Below are positions 21,746-31,115 of a stretch of DNA of 64,000 nt, piece by piece. Under the pieces are notes generated by a model that worked only from the letters and a program-made list of their open reading frames with translations, was not told the DNA's origin and searched no databases. Position 1 is the first letter of the stretch. Each line of letters opens with the position of its first letter. The DNA comes from Ustilago trichophora (lineage: Eukaryota; Basidiomycota; Ustilaginomycetes; Ustilaginales; Ustilaginaceae), in the NCBI GenBank assembly GCA_900323505.1, contig OOIN01000043.1:1116001-1180000 (forward strand). Reading direction: 5' to 3'. The translations under genes were made by a program, and so were the position numbers.

Positions 21746-24311
21746 AAGAGTGTGTCATCACATTTCTTTTTGCCTTTGTTCTCCTTCTTCTTCGGCTTGA
21801 TGATGCCTCATGCAGGCGTCAAACAGGTCCCTTTGGTCGCTGCGCATGTTGAGATGCCGTGATCCATGTACTGTATAGATTGACGGCTCGTTTCCGTCGA
21901 AAACCAAGATTGTCATCCTCTTTCGTATCGTGTGTGTGATGTTCTGGTAGCAATCAACGGACAGACGGCAACTGCTGGAGAAGGTGCCGTGTCAGGAGGA
22001 GGAAGGCGATTCGATGTTGGATATTGTCAGACCGGTGAAGCACACAAACTGCATGCAAGGTCAGCTGCAGGCAAAGTCAGGCGTCCGAAACGAGAATTGG
22101 ACCTTGGACTTGGGTTTTTTTCTAAATTGAGAACAACTGCAGAATTGCTTGCTGCAACTCTGATTGGCTTCGGAGATCATTGATCTGTCATTCGTCGGAC
22201 TCAAGGCTGTCAATGTTCTGGAAGGGAAGAGGGAAGAACATCTTCTTCGCCACCACCTTCATTGTATGCCTGCTTCAATACATGGCATCGTTTGAGCCGG
22301 ACCGTGCGTGGCCTTGCGGGGCGCTTCTTTGAGACCCTGGCTGCTGGGAAAGTTTGACTCGCGTAAGAACGAGCAGCCAGAAAGTAGTGTTTGTGTGGGA
22401 AAAGGCTGAAATGTTCAACGGCGAAAAGGAAAATGGCTCGGCTAAGTTGAGTTGAGCGAACAGGCCACCTCTCTCTTCAGAAGCACGAACGCTCTGCTTG
22501 ATTGGTACGCGGCGACAAATTTGACATGTGTTCACATGAAAAGCTACCCTTGTCGCACAGAGTAGCTTCTTGCGGCCAAGCGCTTCAGCACAGTCCGAGT
22601 ATAGGAGGAGAAGCCGCGGTAAAGAACACGACCTCGTGCCGTATCTCATGTCTTTCTCTAGTATACGGTACGAAACAGCAGACAAGTCTTCATCCGCTTT
22701 CAGCTGAATGAACGATGACGGGGGAGAAGAAATTGCTCTTTTGAGCAAGGCGCTGTATCCCGTCCGTCTCGCGCAAAAGGTAACGTCGTGTAGCACGGCA
22801 ATTTGGACAGAGAGACGAACAGTAAAAAGAGATCTGCAGCGGCGAATCACAGAGATTGAATGAGGTTTAAGAGAGAGCTGGGGTGTGTGTGTGTGTGTGT
22901 GGCTTTCCTGTTCTATTCATGTCACAAATTTGGCAGACAGACAGGATAGCCGAGCGAGCCTCTCCGTCGTCCACTTTCAAATTTCCCTTCCTCCCTTTTC
23001 TTTTTTCGCGCTTTTTCTCCATCTCGTCCTCGTGTCGCGCTGCTGCTGCTGCTGCTTTCGCTGCTTCTAAACTTGGTCCCTTTTTTTTTAGCTACCCCGG
23101 CTTTCGTGGTCTAGTGCCCGTGCCTGTCTGCTTGCCTAGTGGTTCCCTCTGCTGCATCTCCGCTTGCTTCTGCCGCTTAAGTTCGTTAACTTACTCTGAG
23201 CTCAGATGTCGCCGCCGCCGCCGCCGCCGTCGCTCGAGCTGATTGTCCACTTTCTAGTGTGTGTGGCTTCATCTATCTTGAAGACTGTTCGGCCTCTTGT
23301 TTCTGGAATTAGGTGCCCATCGTTCACAGTCGGGAGCATCTCCATCGCTCGGTCTCTCCACCATCCCAGTCCAACCACAGATCACCTATCCTCGACGCAC
23401 TCCCTCTCTTTCTCGTCCTCTCTCTTTCGGCACGCTCCCTACACTCATCCTCCACGCGCACATCGGCACACACCATCAACTCGGACACCCACACTCACCT
23501 TCTCATTCTGACACGCCTCGTGTGCCACCTTGAACCCCCTTGCCTTTGTCGCTTTTCGACAAGTGTCCATCACAGCGTACGACGTTACACCGGATCAGTA
23601 CCCACGGAGGGAGTATTTGACCTCATCTCGACAGCTCGATCTTGTAGCAATTCTGCCTAGTTTCGCTTTTTATCCGCCCATCGCCCTTGGTCCGCCAGTT
23701 GTATGCTGACGACGATCTCACGACCCACCATTCCGCAATTCATTTCGTCGAGTCCAGCTCCAATGAAGAGGTCGACGCGCAGTTGAAGGCTTGAGCTTGT
23801 ACCACCACGCAGTGTTTGCTGTGCACCAGCACACACACCCTCACACACACACGCACGCAACTTAGTGTCCGAGTCGAATCTCGTGCCTGAGGCAACAACC
23901 TGTGACTCGCTTCATCTATTGCACTGCGCAGCCTCGATCCTCCAGCCAACGCTTTGCGTTTTCGCACATCGGTACGCTCGGATTGCCGTCGGTTCGCACG
24001 CTTCCCCAACTCTCTCATTTTGGGGGAGCGCACCCACCATCCCTCTCACAGCTGCAACGCCTCATTCGTGTGCACAAAGCGCCATCCATCTGATCTAAGC
24101 AGTCAAGTCTGCTCGCGCATCTCGTTGCAACTGCCTCGAAAGCTCTGGAGATAAGCGCCGCCAAACCCCCGTCTCGCCGCAGTTCCAAAAGTGACCTTTG
24201 AGGGGCAGGCGTGTCCGCCGAGACGCATCCTCGCACTCTCCCTCCTTTCTTTGCAGTCGACCAGCGTAGCGCTCGCGTTTGAGCTCCTGTGACACATTCT
24301 ACACACTCAAG
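21746..24311. other. Long intergenic region and leader upstream of the Zn2Cys6 gene
   Basis: About 2.6 kb between the LPD1 stop and the transcription-factor start. It carries a (GT)9 tract at 22883-22901, T/C-rich runs at 22980-23030, a (CTG)n tract at about 23037-23056, a (GCC)n tract at about 23205-23230, and extended C/T-rich leader sequence with CACACA runs (23830-23860) up to 24300. No coding frame is convincing. The tri- and dinucleotide tracts and C/T richness suggest a long 5' untranslated leader, possibly with introns. Confidence 0.5.
22883..22901. repeat. (GT)n microsatellite
   Basis: Nine to ten perfect GT units in the upstream region of the Zn2Cys6 gene. Confidence 0.9.
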
Positions 24312-27300
24312 ATGGCATCGTCTGCCGATTCACCAGCATCGCCAGCTGGCGACATGGAACACGAAGACAAGCCTCGTGTCTTTGTCGATGGTCCTGGAGG
24401 CGCCGATACCAAGCAGGGAGCAAAGATCGCTTGTCTCGAATGCCGTTCAGCCAAGATCAAGTGTTCGGCGCCCACCGATGGTCAGGTTCCATGCAAACGC
24501 TGTGTCAAGCATCAGAGGGAATGTCTATTTGAAAAGCACAAGCGCGGTCGCAAGCCCAACAAACGTTTTTCCGTCCCTTCGGATCTGCGAGCAGGAGGGC
24601 GCAATGGCAGTGACGGCAATTCCTACGAGTCTCCCAATCGACCAACCTCTTCGGGCGGCAGATCCGACACGCATCACGCCCAGCAACATCACAAGTCGCA
24701 AGGCTCGCGCAATGGTCATTGCACACCCGAAAAGGGACAAATGAAGCATGAATCTGGCTTTGCCTCTGGCGACGGAAGTGCCAATCGTCATCATTTTGGG
24801 GAGGCTCCATGGAAAGCGGGCAGCGGTTTCGGCGCATCCAGCCAGCCTCGAGGTGCGCAACCACCTCACTATGCAGACGACCGTTTCCATGGCATCAATG
24901 ACAAATACCAGAATGGAGGCATGTCGACTTCCATGTCGGCTCCTTCCGGTCTTGCTCAGCCAGGTATGCCCTACACTTACGGACAGTCTCACCACCATCC
25001 TCCAACGCTGCATACGCAACCACATCAGCACCATCAACATGCACACCAGCAGCAGCATCAGTTCGCACATCAACATCCGCATCAGCCGCAGCACTCGCAG
25101 CAGCAGTCGGCATCCTATCCTCACGCTCGACATGGCTCGGATCATCCAAGCCCTGGCCGCTGGCGCGATCACGCACCTCCACCTACCACTTCCTCCCCGC
25201 ACAGCTCTCATCCGGTCCCCGCTCCTGCCAAGCCACACGAAGGCTTTGCCCACGGTCGAAACAGACCTTATCCTCACAACGCACCAGCACCGAGCCACAC
25301 CTATGCACACTGGGACAGTCAGCTCGGATCAGAGAGAAACAACAAGGCGAGATTGGACCTGTCGCCCTCCAGACGGAACGATGCAGCCTTGTCTCAAGCT
25401 CAGCAGCAACAGAAAGCTTCTACACACTACCTCGGCAACGATGGCAGCAGCGCCTCACAGAAGCACGCCCCAACAGGAAACCATCGCAGCGCTTCCAAGG
25501 GCCGATCTCAGCGCAGAGATGGCACAGCATCTCATCACCATCGATCATCTAGTCGAGGCAATGCCTATGATCAAGATGCGGACGAAGAGTACGAGGACGA
25601 ACAGGACGAGCTGGAAGACGATGCCGACGCGACGCGCGAGGAGCATGACTATGTGCTCTCCAACCCGCTCAAGTTGCTGGCACAGGCTTCTGATGCAGCT
25701 GCCGCCCGCATCGAGGGTGGAAGAGTGGAAAATGGCAGCCGAAGCTCCCTTGCTGCCGTCGAGACCATGGGTCTGCTGCATCCTACTCTGCCCTCCAACC
25801 GTATGGCTGTCAGTGCTGCCGTCAACTTAACAGGTCTCGGTCGCCAACTATACGGGCGACGCGACGACGACTATGGTCGCAACCAGCGTGGTTGGCCTTC
25901 CAGCCGTGTTCTGCCTCCCCTCCTCAACTCGAACCGGGGCGGTGCTCCAGCGGATGAGGTTGCTCTCGAAGTCACCGGCGGTCGCGCACAGCCTCCGTTC
26001 TTGAAAGACAGCATGCGTTCCAAGTCGTTCCCTGAAGGCGAGCTCCCGAGAATTGAAGGCCCCACTCCCATGAACGAGTCAGAACAGAGCGGCACCGCTG
26101 CACCCGCCTCCACCAGCAGTCATATCTCTACCGCAAAGACCGTCTCCGGTGTGCCCCTTGGTCGCCCCAATGTCCTTACTCCCTCTACCTTGGATCACGA
26201 AGCTTGGGAATACCGTGAAGGAAAAGCACAGGCACGTCGAGGTTACGGATCAGGCGCCAGCCCTGGCGGTGTGAGCGTTGACGCCGTGACAACGGGCAGC
26301 AGCGTCTCTGCTGGTGCTGCCAACGGCCAGAAGCAAGGCGCCATCTCGGGCATCAATGGAACTTCGCCAGGCGAGATCATCGAATCGCCCGCCGACGAGG
26401 TCACCACCGCCATGCTAGGCAAACGCAAGCGCGGCCGTTCACGTGCAGCCCGCGGCGGAGGCTTTCCAACTCGACGACGCAGGATGGCTGAGTGGGACAC
26501 AGATGCAGAGAACGGCGAAGGCGCTGATGAAGACGGCGTGATTGACCCATCCAAAGGCAAGCAGGTCACCATTGCCGCAGTGGCGCAGGCCAAGGAGTCG
26601 AGCGGTGTCACTTCGGGCGGTGAAGGCGAAGCTGGCGCCTCTCGCAAGGGCTACTTCAACCTGAGTCTCTTCCACAGCAAGAACGACGATACCGAAGGTC
26701 TCGACCCGATCGAGCTTGGCTTAGTCGAGCTCAAGGAGCTAGAGCGACTGTTCGACATCTTCTTCGCACGCATCAACCCGGTTCTGGACCTCTTTGACCC
26801 CTTCCTTCACAGCGTCGCCTTCGTCAGGATGCGATCCGCTTTCCTCACCACCGTCATCTCGGCCATGGCAGCCAGATTCTCGGACACGCCGCAAGATGCC
26901 AAGCTAGCCACCATGCTCGACAAGCACTGGCAGGAGAAGCTGCTTCCTATGATTCTGCTGGGCGGTTACAAGAGTGTCGAGATCAGCCAAGCCTTCCTCA
27001 TATTGACCACGTACAGTCGACCTACGAATCGCCTTGTGGATGACCGCTCGTGGCAGTACCTCGGATTTGCTATCCGCACTGCCACGGAGGTCGGTGTCAA
27101 TCGCAAGGTCACGCCTAGCGAGAATCTGCTCGGCAATGAGCAGGTCGCCCGCCGAGTTCGTAACCGAGAGAGGCTCTGGTTCAATCTCTTCCTCTACGAT
27201 CGAACCTTGAGTGCTCAGACCGGTCGACCTTGGACCATCTCGGAGGATCGCATGATCGTCCAGAGCTCCATGTGGCATCGACAGGACTTTGCGCTGCCCG

Positions 27301-29018
27301 AGGATGTGTCTCTGGTCAGCCTGATCAAGCTTCGTCGCATCACAGCTCAGCACACTGAGGCTTTCGACACGTATCTCACGAGTCCAGACCGCTTCGACGA
27401 GACGCAGACGGCCACGGCTCTCGGTGTTGGCGGACAGAGCATGTTCGATCGCCGACTGGCTGGTCTCGAGTTCTTCCGCAAGAACGCCAACGCGGACCTG
27501 GAAAAGTGGAAGGAGACTTGGTGCATCAACACCGAAGACAAGATTAAGGAGGTGGACACGAGCACTGCTGCGGGCAAGTATCTGGTTCGATGGGCGCCCA
27601 CTGCCAAGCTCTTCTACTACCACTCTCGTTTGCTCATTAACTCGTTGGTGCTCGGCGCTACTGAGCAGTATGAGGGCTTCTTGTCTGGATCGTCGGTCTC
27701 GGTGGATTGCTGGACGTCGGCCATTTCGCTCATTGACACGGTGCTCAATGACTTTACCGAGGAAGCACTGGTCACCTGGTCGAACGATCGAGTGGTGATG
27801 GCCGTCTATGCGGCTGTCTCTGCAGTTCGCATGACCAACCTGCAGCACAAATATGCTTTTGCCGACAAGGAGACGCTGCTTGCTCTTGTGCGACGTCTCT
27901 CGACCAGTATGACGAATGCAGGCAAGACCCCGCGCCATCGCAACGGTTCCGCTACCCCCTACGGCCGCTATCTCAAGTCTGTCCTGGCGGCATTTGAACC
28001 TGAGAACCCTGCTGCGACAGCTGGCGTGCAGAGCGGCACGGCTGCAACGGCACAGACACCAGGCAAGGACAGCGAGCAGGCTACATCGATCACTACCAGC
28101 AGTCTCGCACCTGGCGACAGTCGCTCTGCTGCTGCCACTCCTCCCAACGCTACGGCTGCTGCGGTGTCGGCTGCTGTAGATGCCATAGCTTCTGCTGGAT
28201 CGCAAGCCGCCGCCGAGACTGCTTTGGACAAGGTCATCGCTGAGACTGCAAAGGCAGCGGCCAGTGTTGATGCCTCGCAGTCCCAGTCCGCAGCCTCCAA
28301 GAAGGCAGATGGAGCTGCGCAAGCCACTGCCGCAGATACCACAGACAGGGTTGATGCAGCAACTGCAGATACCTCCAGCTTGATGGTTCTCAAGACAGAG
28401 GATCTGTCAGGTGGAGACGGTGTCGGTAAGGCGCTGTCGCAGGTGCCTTTGATCGTCGCCGGCGGTACCAGCATGGATATCGATATGCCCGCCGCCGCTG
28501 CCTCGCAGCTCGCAGTTGCTGACGGCAGTCTCGACATGCAGAGCAATATGGAGAAGCTTTTGACACAGATGCCCATCAATGGTGGGGCTGTAGCGACTGA
28601 TTCAGCTGGTATGCTCACCGCTGCAGGCGGTGCAACAGCAGCTGACGTTGCATGGCCCAACTCTGCCCTGCCAACCGGTACCGTTTCCAGGCCCTCCTCC
28701 TCGTCCCACCCTTCGTCAGCAGGAGCTGCAGATGCAAGCGGACTGCTCACTACTCCCGATTCGAGCATGCTGCTTGGCGCGCCCATCTCGCCTGCCGATG
28801 GCACTACAGGACCAAGAGCAGACGCGGTTGCGGCCGCCGCAGCAGCTGCTGCTGCAGCTGCCATGCCCGATGTAGTCGATGATCCGGAATCGCTCGAACG
28901 CATGTGGAACTACATGACCGCATTCGAGCATACCTCGTTCTGGCAGCCTCAGTCGACTTGGAACCTCGGCGGCGGTCACCCTACTGCCAACCAGCATCAT
29001 CATGGGAATGGGCCGTGA
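24312..29018 (+). CDS. Large Zn(II)2Cys6 fungal transcription factor
   Basis: The 1,568-aa protein is a DNA-binding regulator acting in the nucleus. I use the ATG at 24312; the frame extends 11 codons upstream but without an ATG. The binuclear zinc cluster is at residues 41-71 with spacing C-x2-C-x6-C-x9-C-x2-C-x6-C (CLECRSAKIKC then CKRCVKHQREC), followed by a basic linker KHKRGRKPNKR. Residues about 200-290 are His/Gln-rich, and about 425-450 acidic. A second basic patch KRKRGRSRAARGG lies near residue 705. The fungal-specific middle homology domain runs from about 810 (LFDIFFARINPVLDLFDPF) to about 1170 and includes GRPWTISEDRMI. The C-terminal 350 residues are Ala/Thr/Ser-rich with a poly-Ala run and a final short helix LERMWNYMTAFEHTSFW, which may be an activation segment. 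I do not recognise the specific orthologue. No introns are evident. Confidence 0.92.
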   Translation: MASSADSPASPAGDMEHEDKPRVFVDGPGGADTKQGAKIACLECRSAKIKCSAPTDGQVPCKRCVKHQRECLFEKHKRGRKPNKRFSVPSDLRAGGRNGSDGNSYESPNRPTSSGGRSDTHHAQQHHKSQGSRNGHCTPEKGQMKHESGFASGDGSANRHHFGEAPWKAGSGFGASSQPRGAQPPHYADDRFHGINDKYQNGGMSTSMSAPSGLAQPGMPYTYGQSHHHPPTLHTQPHQHHQHAHQQQHQFAHQHPHQPQHSQQQSASYPHARHGSDHPSPGRWRDHAPPPTTSSPHSSHPVPAPAKPHEGFAHGRNRPYPHNAPAPSHTYAHWDSQLGSERNNKARLDLSPSRRNDAALSQAQQQQKASTHYLGNDGSSASQKHAPTGNHRSASKGRSQRRDGTASHHHRSSSRGNAYDQDADEEYEDEQDELEDDADATREEHDYVLSNPLKLLAQASDAAAARIEGGRVENGSRSSLAAVETMGLLHPTLPSNRMAVSAAVNLTGLGRQLYGRRDDDYGRNQRGWPSSRVLPPLLNSNRGGAPADEVALEVTGGRAQPPFLKDSMRSKSFPEGELPRIEGPTPMNESEQSGTAAPASTSSHISTAKTVSGVPLGRPNVLTPSTLDHEAWEYREGKAQARRGYGSGASPGGVSVDAVTTGSSVSAGAANGQKQGAISGINGTSPGEIIESPADEVTTAMLGKRKRGRSRAARGGGFPTRRRRMAEWDTDAENGEGADEDGVIDPSKGKQVTIAAVAQAKESSGVTSGGEGEAGASRKGYFNLSLFHSKNDDTEGLDPIELGLVELKELERLFDIFFARINPVLDLFDPFLHSVAFVRMRSAFLTTVISAMAARFSDTPQDAKLATMLDKHWQEKLLPMILLGGYKSVEISQAFLILTTYSRPTNRLVDDRSWQYLGFAIRTATEVGVNRKVTPSENLLGNEQVARRVRNRERLWFNLFLYDRTLSAQTGRPWTISEDRMIVQSSMWHRQDFALPEDVSLVSLIKLRRITAQHTEAFDTYLTSPDRFDETQTATALGVGGQSMFDRRLAGLEFFRKNANADLEKWKETWCINTEDKIKEVDTSTAAGKYLVRWAPTAKLFYYHSRLLINSLVLGATEQYEGFLSGSSVSVDCWTSAISLIDTVLNDFTEEALVTWSNDRVVMAVYAAVSAVRMTNLQHKYAFADKETLLALVRRLSTSMTNAGKTPRHRNGSATPYGRYLKSVLAAFEPENPAATAGVQSGTAATAQTPGKDSEQATSITTSSLAPGDSRSAAATPPNATAAAVSAAVDAIASAGSQAAAETALDKVIAETAKAAASVDASQSQSAASKKADGAAQATAADTTDRVDAATADTSSLMVLKTEDLSGGDGVGKALSQVPLIVAGGTSMDIDMPAAAASQLAVADGSLDMQSNMEKLLTQMPINGGAVATDSAGMLTAAGGATAADVAWPNSALPTGTVSRPSSSSHPSSAGAADASGLLTTPDSSMLLGAPISPADGTTGPRADAVAAAAAAAAAAAMPDVVDDPESLERMWNYMTAFEHTSFWQPQSTWNLGGGHPTANQHHHGNGP

Positions 29019-29125
29019 TCCGAAACTCACTCTGCTTTGCTGCTGTTATTTCGAGGCGTCGTGCTTTGCATCTTGTTCCCCAATCGCTTCGACAATGTTA
29101 GTTTTCTCGACATCTTGCCTCTCTC

Positions 29126-29195
<70 letters not shown>

Positions 29196-29345
29196 TGTAA
29201 CGGGTTTTCACATGGTCTTACGGCAGCCGATTTGCTGGTTGGTTTGGTTTGGTTTTAAGTTTTTAAAATTTGATTGAAGTGTGTGTGTGTGTGTGGAGCT
29301 AGGACATGGAGCCTTTGTTGTTGTTTTGCAAGGGCATGGAAGAAT
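29019..29345. other. Convergent intergenic region with CT and GT repeats
   Basis: This 327-bp stretch separates the 3' ends of the Zn2Cys6 gene and the otubain gene. It contains the (CT)n tract listed separately and a (GT)n tract at 29279-29294. Nothing else is seen. Confidence 0.7.
29119..29192. repeat. (CT)n microsatellite, 74 bp
   Basis: About 37 CT units with a single CG interruption near 29138, placed 100 bp after the Zn2Cys6 stop codon. Its length probably varies between strains. Confidence 0.95.
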
Positions 29346-30395
29346 TCAGGTGGAGAGAACGGGTGGAATCTCTGGCTCGGGAGAAGCGGGAGCTGGCGCC
29401 TCTACCAAGAGATCATAGTGACCCGGTCTCAGCAACATGGTGCCGATTTCGGTGATCTGACCACCTTCGACTTGGAACCTGACGACGTCGCAACGATGGG
29501 GATGTTGGGTGAGGATTCTTGTGTTTTGGGCTTGGATTCCAGGTACGTGTATTGATTCGGTTGTGGTGCTAGTGTGTTGTTCTGAAGAAGCGTTTTGTGC
29601 GGATTGATGGAGTTGTTCAGCGGGGAATTCTTCATCGAGAGGAGTTTCGGGTGGAGCTTGGTTGGGGGATAGATATGCGACGTCGAGAGACACTTTGAGA
29701 GCGCGGGATAGGGCGGTGATCTGTACGTGATCGGCTTCTTTTCCGATGGCTTCGACTTGGTCTGCGCAAAAAGTGGCCATATCGGGTGGATTTCCATCGG
29801 CGTTCGAGGCATCCAGCGAGAAGAGGAAAGGTGTATATTCGTCGGCGTTGAGCTTGAGGAATGCGCTGGTGAGCAAACGGAGATAGACGACGATCGAGTT
29901 GGATTGTTCCGGATCGTTCATGGCTTCGACCAGAGCCTGTTCGTTGAGTTCCTTTGTTTCGGGATCGGTGCTGTACATTCGGTTGAGCAGATTCTTGAGA
30001 GGCTCGTAGAAGTCGGTATATACCTCTTGGTCGAATCCGGCCTGTTTCAGCAGGCCAAGAGTAGACTCGACATGTTTGACGGTGAAATGATGCATAGGAC
30101 GATCTTTCATCATCATAATCTTGTAGATAAACGCAAAGGCAAATGCACGGTAGAAACAATCTCCATCTCCCTTTGCCCTTCGAATTCCAATGAAGCCAGC
30201 TTGGTTCTTGAGCCAGTTGATCTTGCCCAAAAAGGCATCGTTGGAAGCATACTCGGCTTGAAGCACTTCGATGGGTTCCACCGACGAGATCAACGGTTGA
30301 CCCGAGAGCGATTCGGCACGAAGCTTCTCGGCAAGCTCGAGACGTTGCGTGTCGGAGAGGCTGGAGAGTTTTGTGTCTGCGGTGATGCCTTCCAT
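29346..30395 (-). CDS. OTUB1: Otubain-type deubiquitinase (peptidase C65, OTUB1-like)
   Basis: The 349-aa cysteine protease should cleave ubiquitin chains in the cytosol or nucleus. The N-terminal helical segment (about residues 10-60) is followed by the OTU core. The catalytic loop reads AKGDGDCFYRAF with Cys80 as nucleophile and Asp77 at the oxyanion position; the general base is His326 in LLRPGHYDLLVEA. Between them the C65 family layout is kept: FIYKIMMMKDRPMHHF, a VYLRLLTSAFLKLNADEY helix, and FCADQVEAIGKEADHVQITAL. The length is somewhat above human OTUB1 (271 aa) because of an insertion rich in Gln/Ser/Thr around residues 250-290 and a Pro-rich tail. Two overlapping frames are shadows. 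The gene is minus strand; its leader contains a (CA)n tract immediately before the ATG. Confidence 0.92.
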   Translation of the reverse strand: MEGITADTKLSSLSDTQRLELAEKLRAESLSGQPLISSVEPIEVLQAEYASNDAFLGKINWLKNQAGFIGIRRAKGDGDCFYRAFAFAFIYKIMMMKDRPMHHFTVKHVESTLGLLKQAGFDQEVYTDFYEPLKNLLNRMYSTDPETKELNEQALVEAMNDPEQSNSIVVYLRLLTSAFLKLNADEYTPFLFSLDASNADGNPPDMATFCADQVEAIGKEADHVQITALSRALKVSLDVAYLSPNQAPPETPLDEEFPAEQLHQSAQNASSEQHTSTTTESIHVPGIQAQNTRILTQHPHRCDVVRFQVEGGQITEIGTMLLRPGHYDLLVEAPAPASPEPEIPPVLST

Positions 30396-31115
30396 TGTGG
30401 TGGTGCGAAGAGATGAGGTGTGTGTGTGTGTGTGTCAAAGACCAGCAAAGTATCAGCGAGGAGTCGTGATCGAGGGATAGAGTTGTGTGTAGGCTCAAAG
30501 GAAAGAGTGTAGATATCGATGGATCAAAGATGGCACGGTTTGATGGTGATGAGAAAGAAGAAAGACGAGTCCTTGACAATCTCACTGTGTGTGTGGAGTC
30601 TGTCGTGTTCCAAACCTCTCGGTCTCTCTCACGGTCTCTCTTAGTCGTGTGTGCGTGAGAAAGTAGTGAGCGTGTGTGGAGCTCTTTTGCTTTGGTCACA
30701 TTTTTTTTTTTTTTTTTTTTTGGTCAAAAGTCAATCAATCGCTCTGCTGTTAGGGATCGGCACTCAACCGCCGAATTTCGTAGAAAAATCCTATCCAAGA
30801 GTTGTGTGGTCCGTGAGTAAGTTTGATTTGGATTGGGTGCTGTCCTGTTCATCTGCATCATCAGGCATGAGGAGCGAGCGGATTTTCAATTCGATCGGGC
30901 CGCTCTTTTTTTTTTTTTTTTCTGGGGTCAAGGGAGAGGATGGCTGCGATCTCACATTTTGAAGTTCTGTTTTTTTTTTTTTTTTTTTTTTTTTGGGGGG
31001 GCTTTAACCGGCCCGCAATGCTGCCTTCCTCAAAGCGCTTGCCTTCGTAGTATCGCAAAAGAGGGTATGGTTGAAGAAAGGTGTATATACAGTATCATCT
31101 ATCAGTGATAGCGTC
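30396..31115. other. OTUB1 promoter region with three poly(dA:dT) tracts
   Basis: This 720-bp interval lies between the COQ8 stop and the OTUB1 start (both minus). It has a (GT)n tract at 30418-30435 and three T runs on the plus strand: 30701-30721 (21 nt), 30906-30921 (16 nt) and 30970-30994 (25 nt), the last followed by a G run. On the OTUB1 coding strand these are poly(A) tracts, which commonly exclude nucleosomes in fungal promoters. The open frames through the T runs encode poly-Phe and are not genes. Confidence 0.7.

Noticed and set aside
24525..25310. 261-codon antisense frame with Met/Arg/Leu richness
   Set aside because: It is the complement of the His/Gln-rich segment of the transcription factor.
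26904..28322. 472-codon open frame antisense to the Zn2Cys6 gene
   Set aside because: No start context, domain or codon bias; explained by the sense gene.
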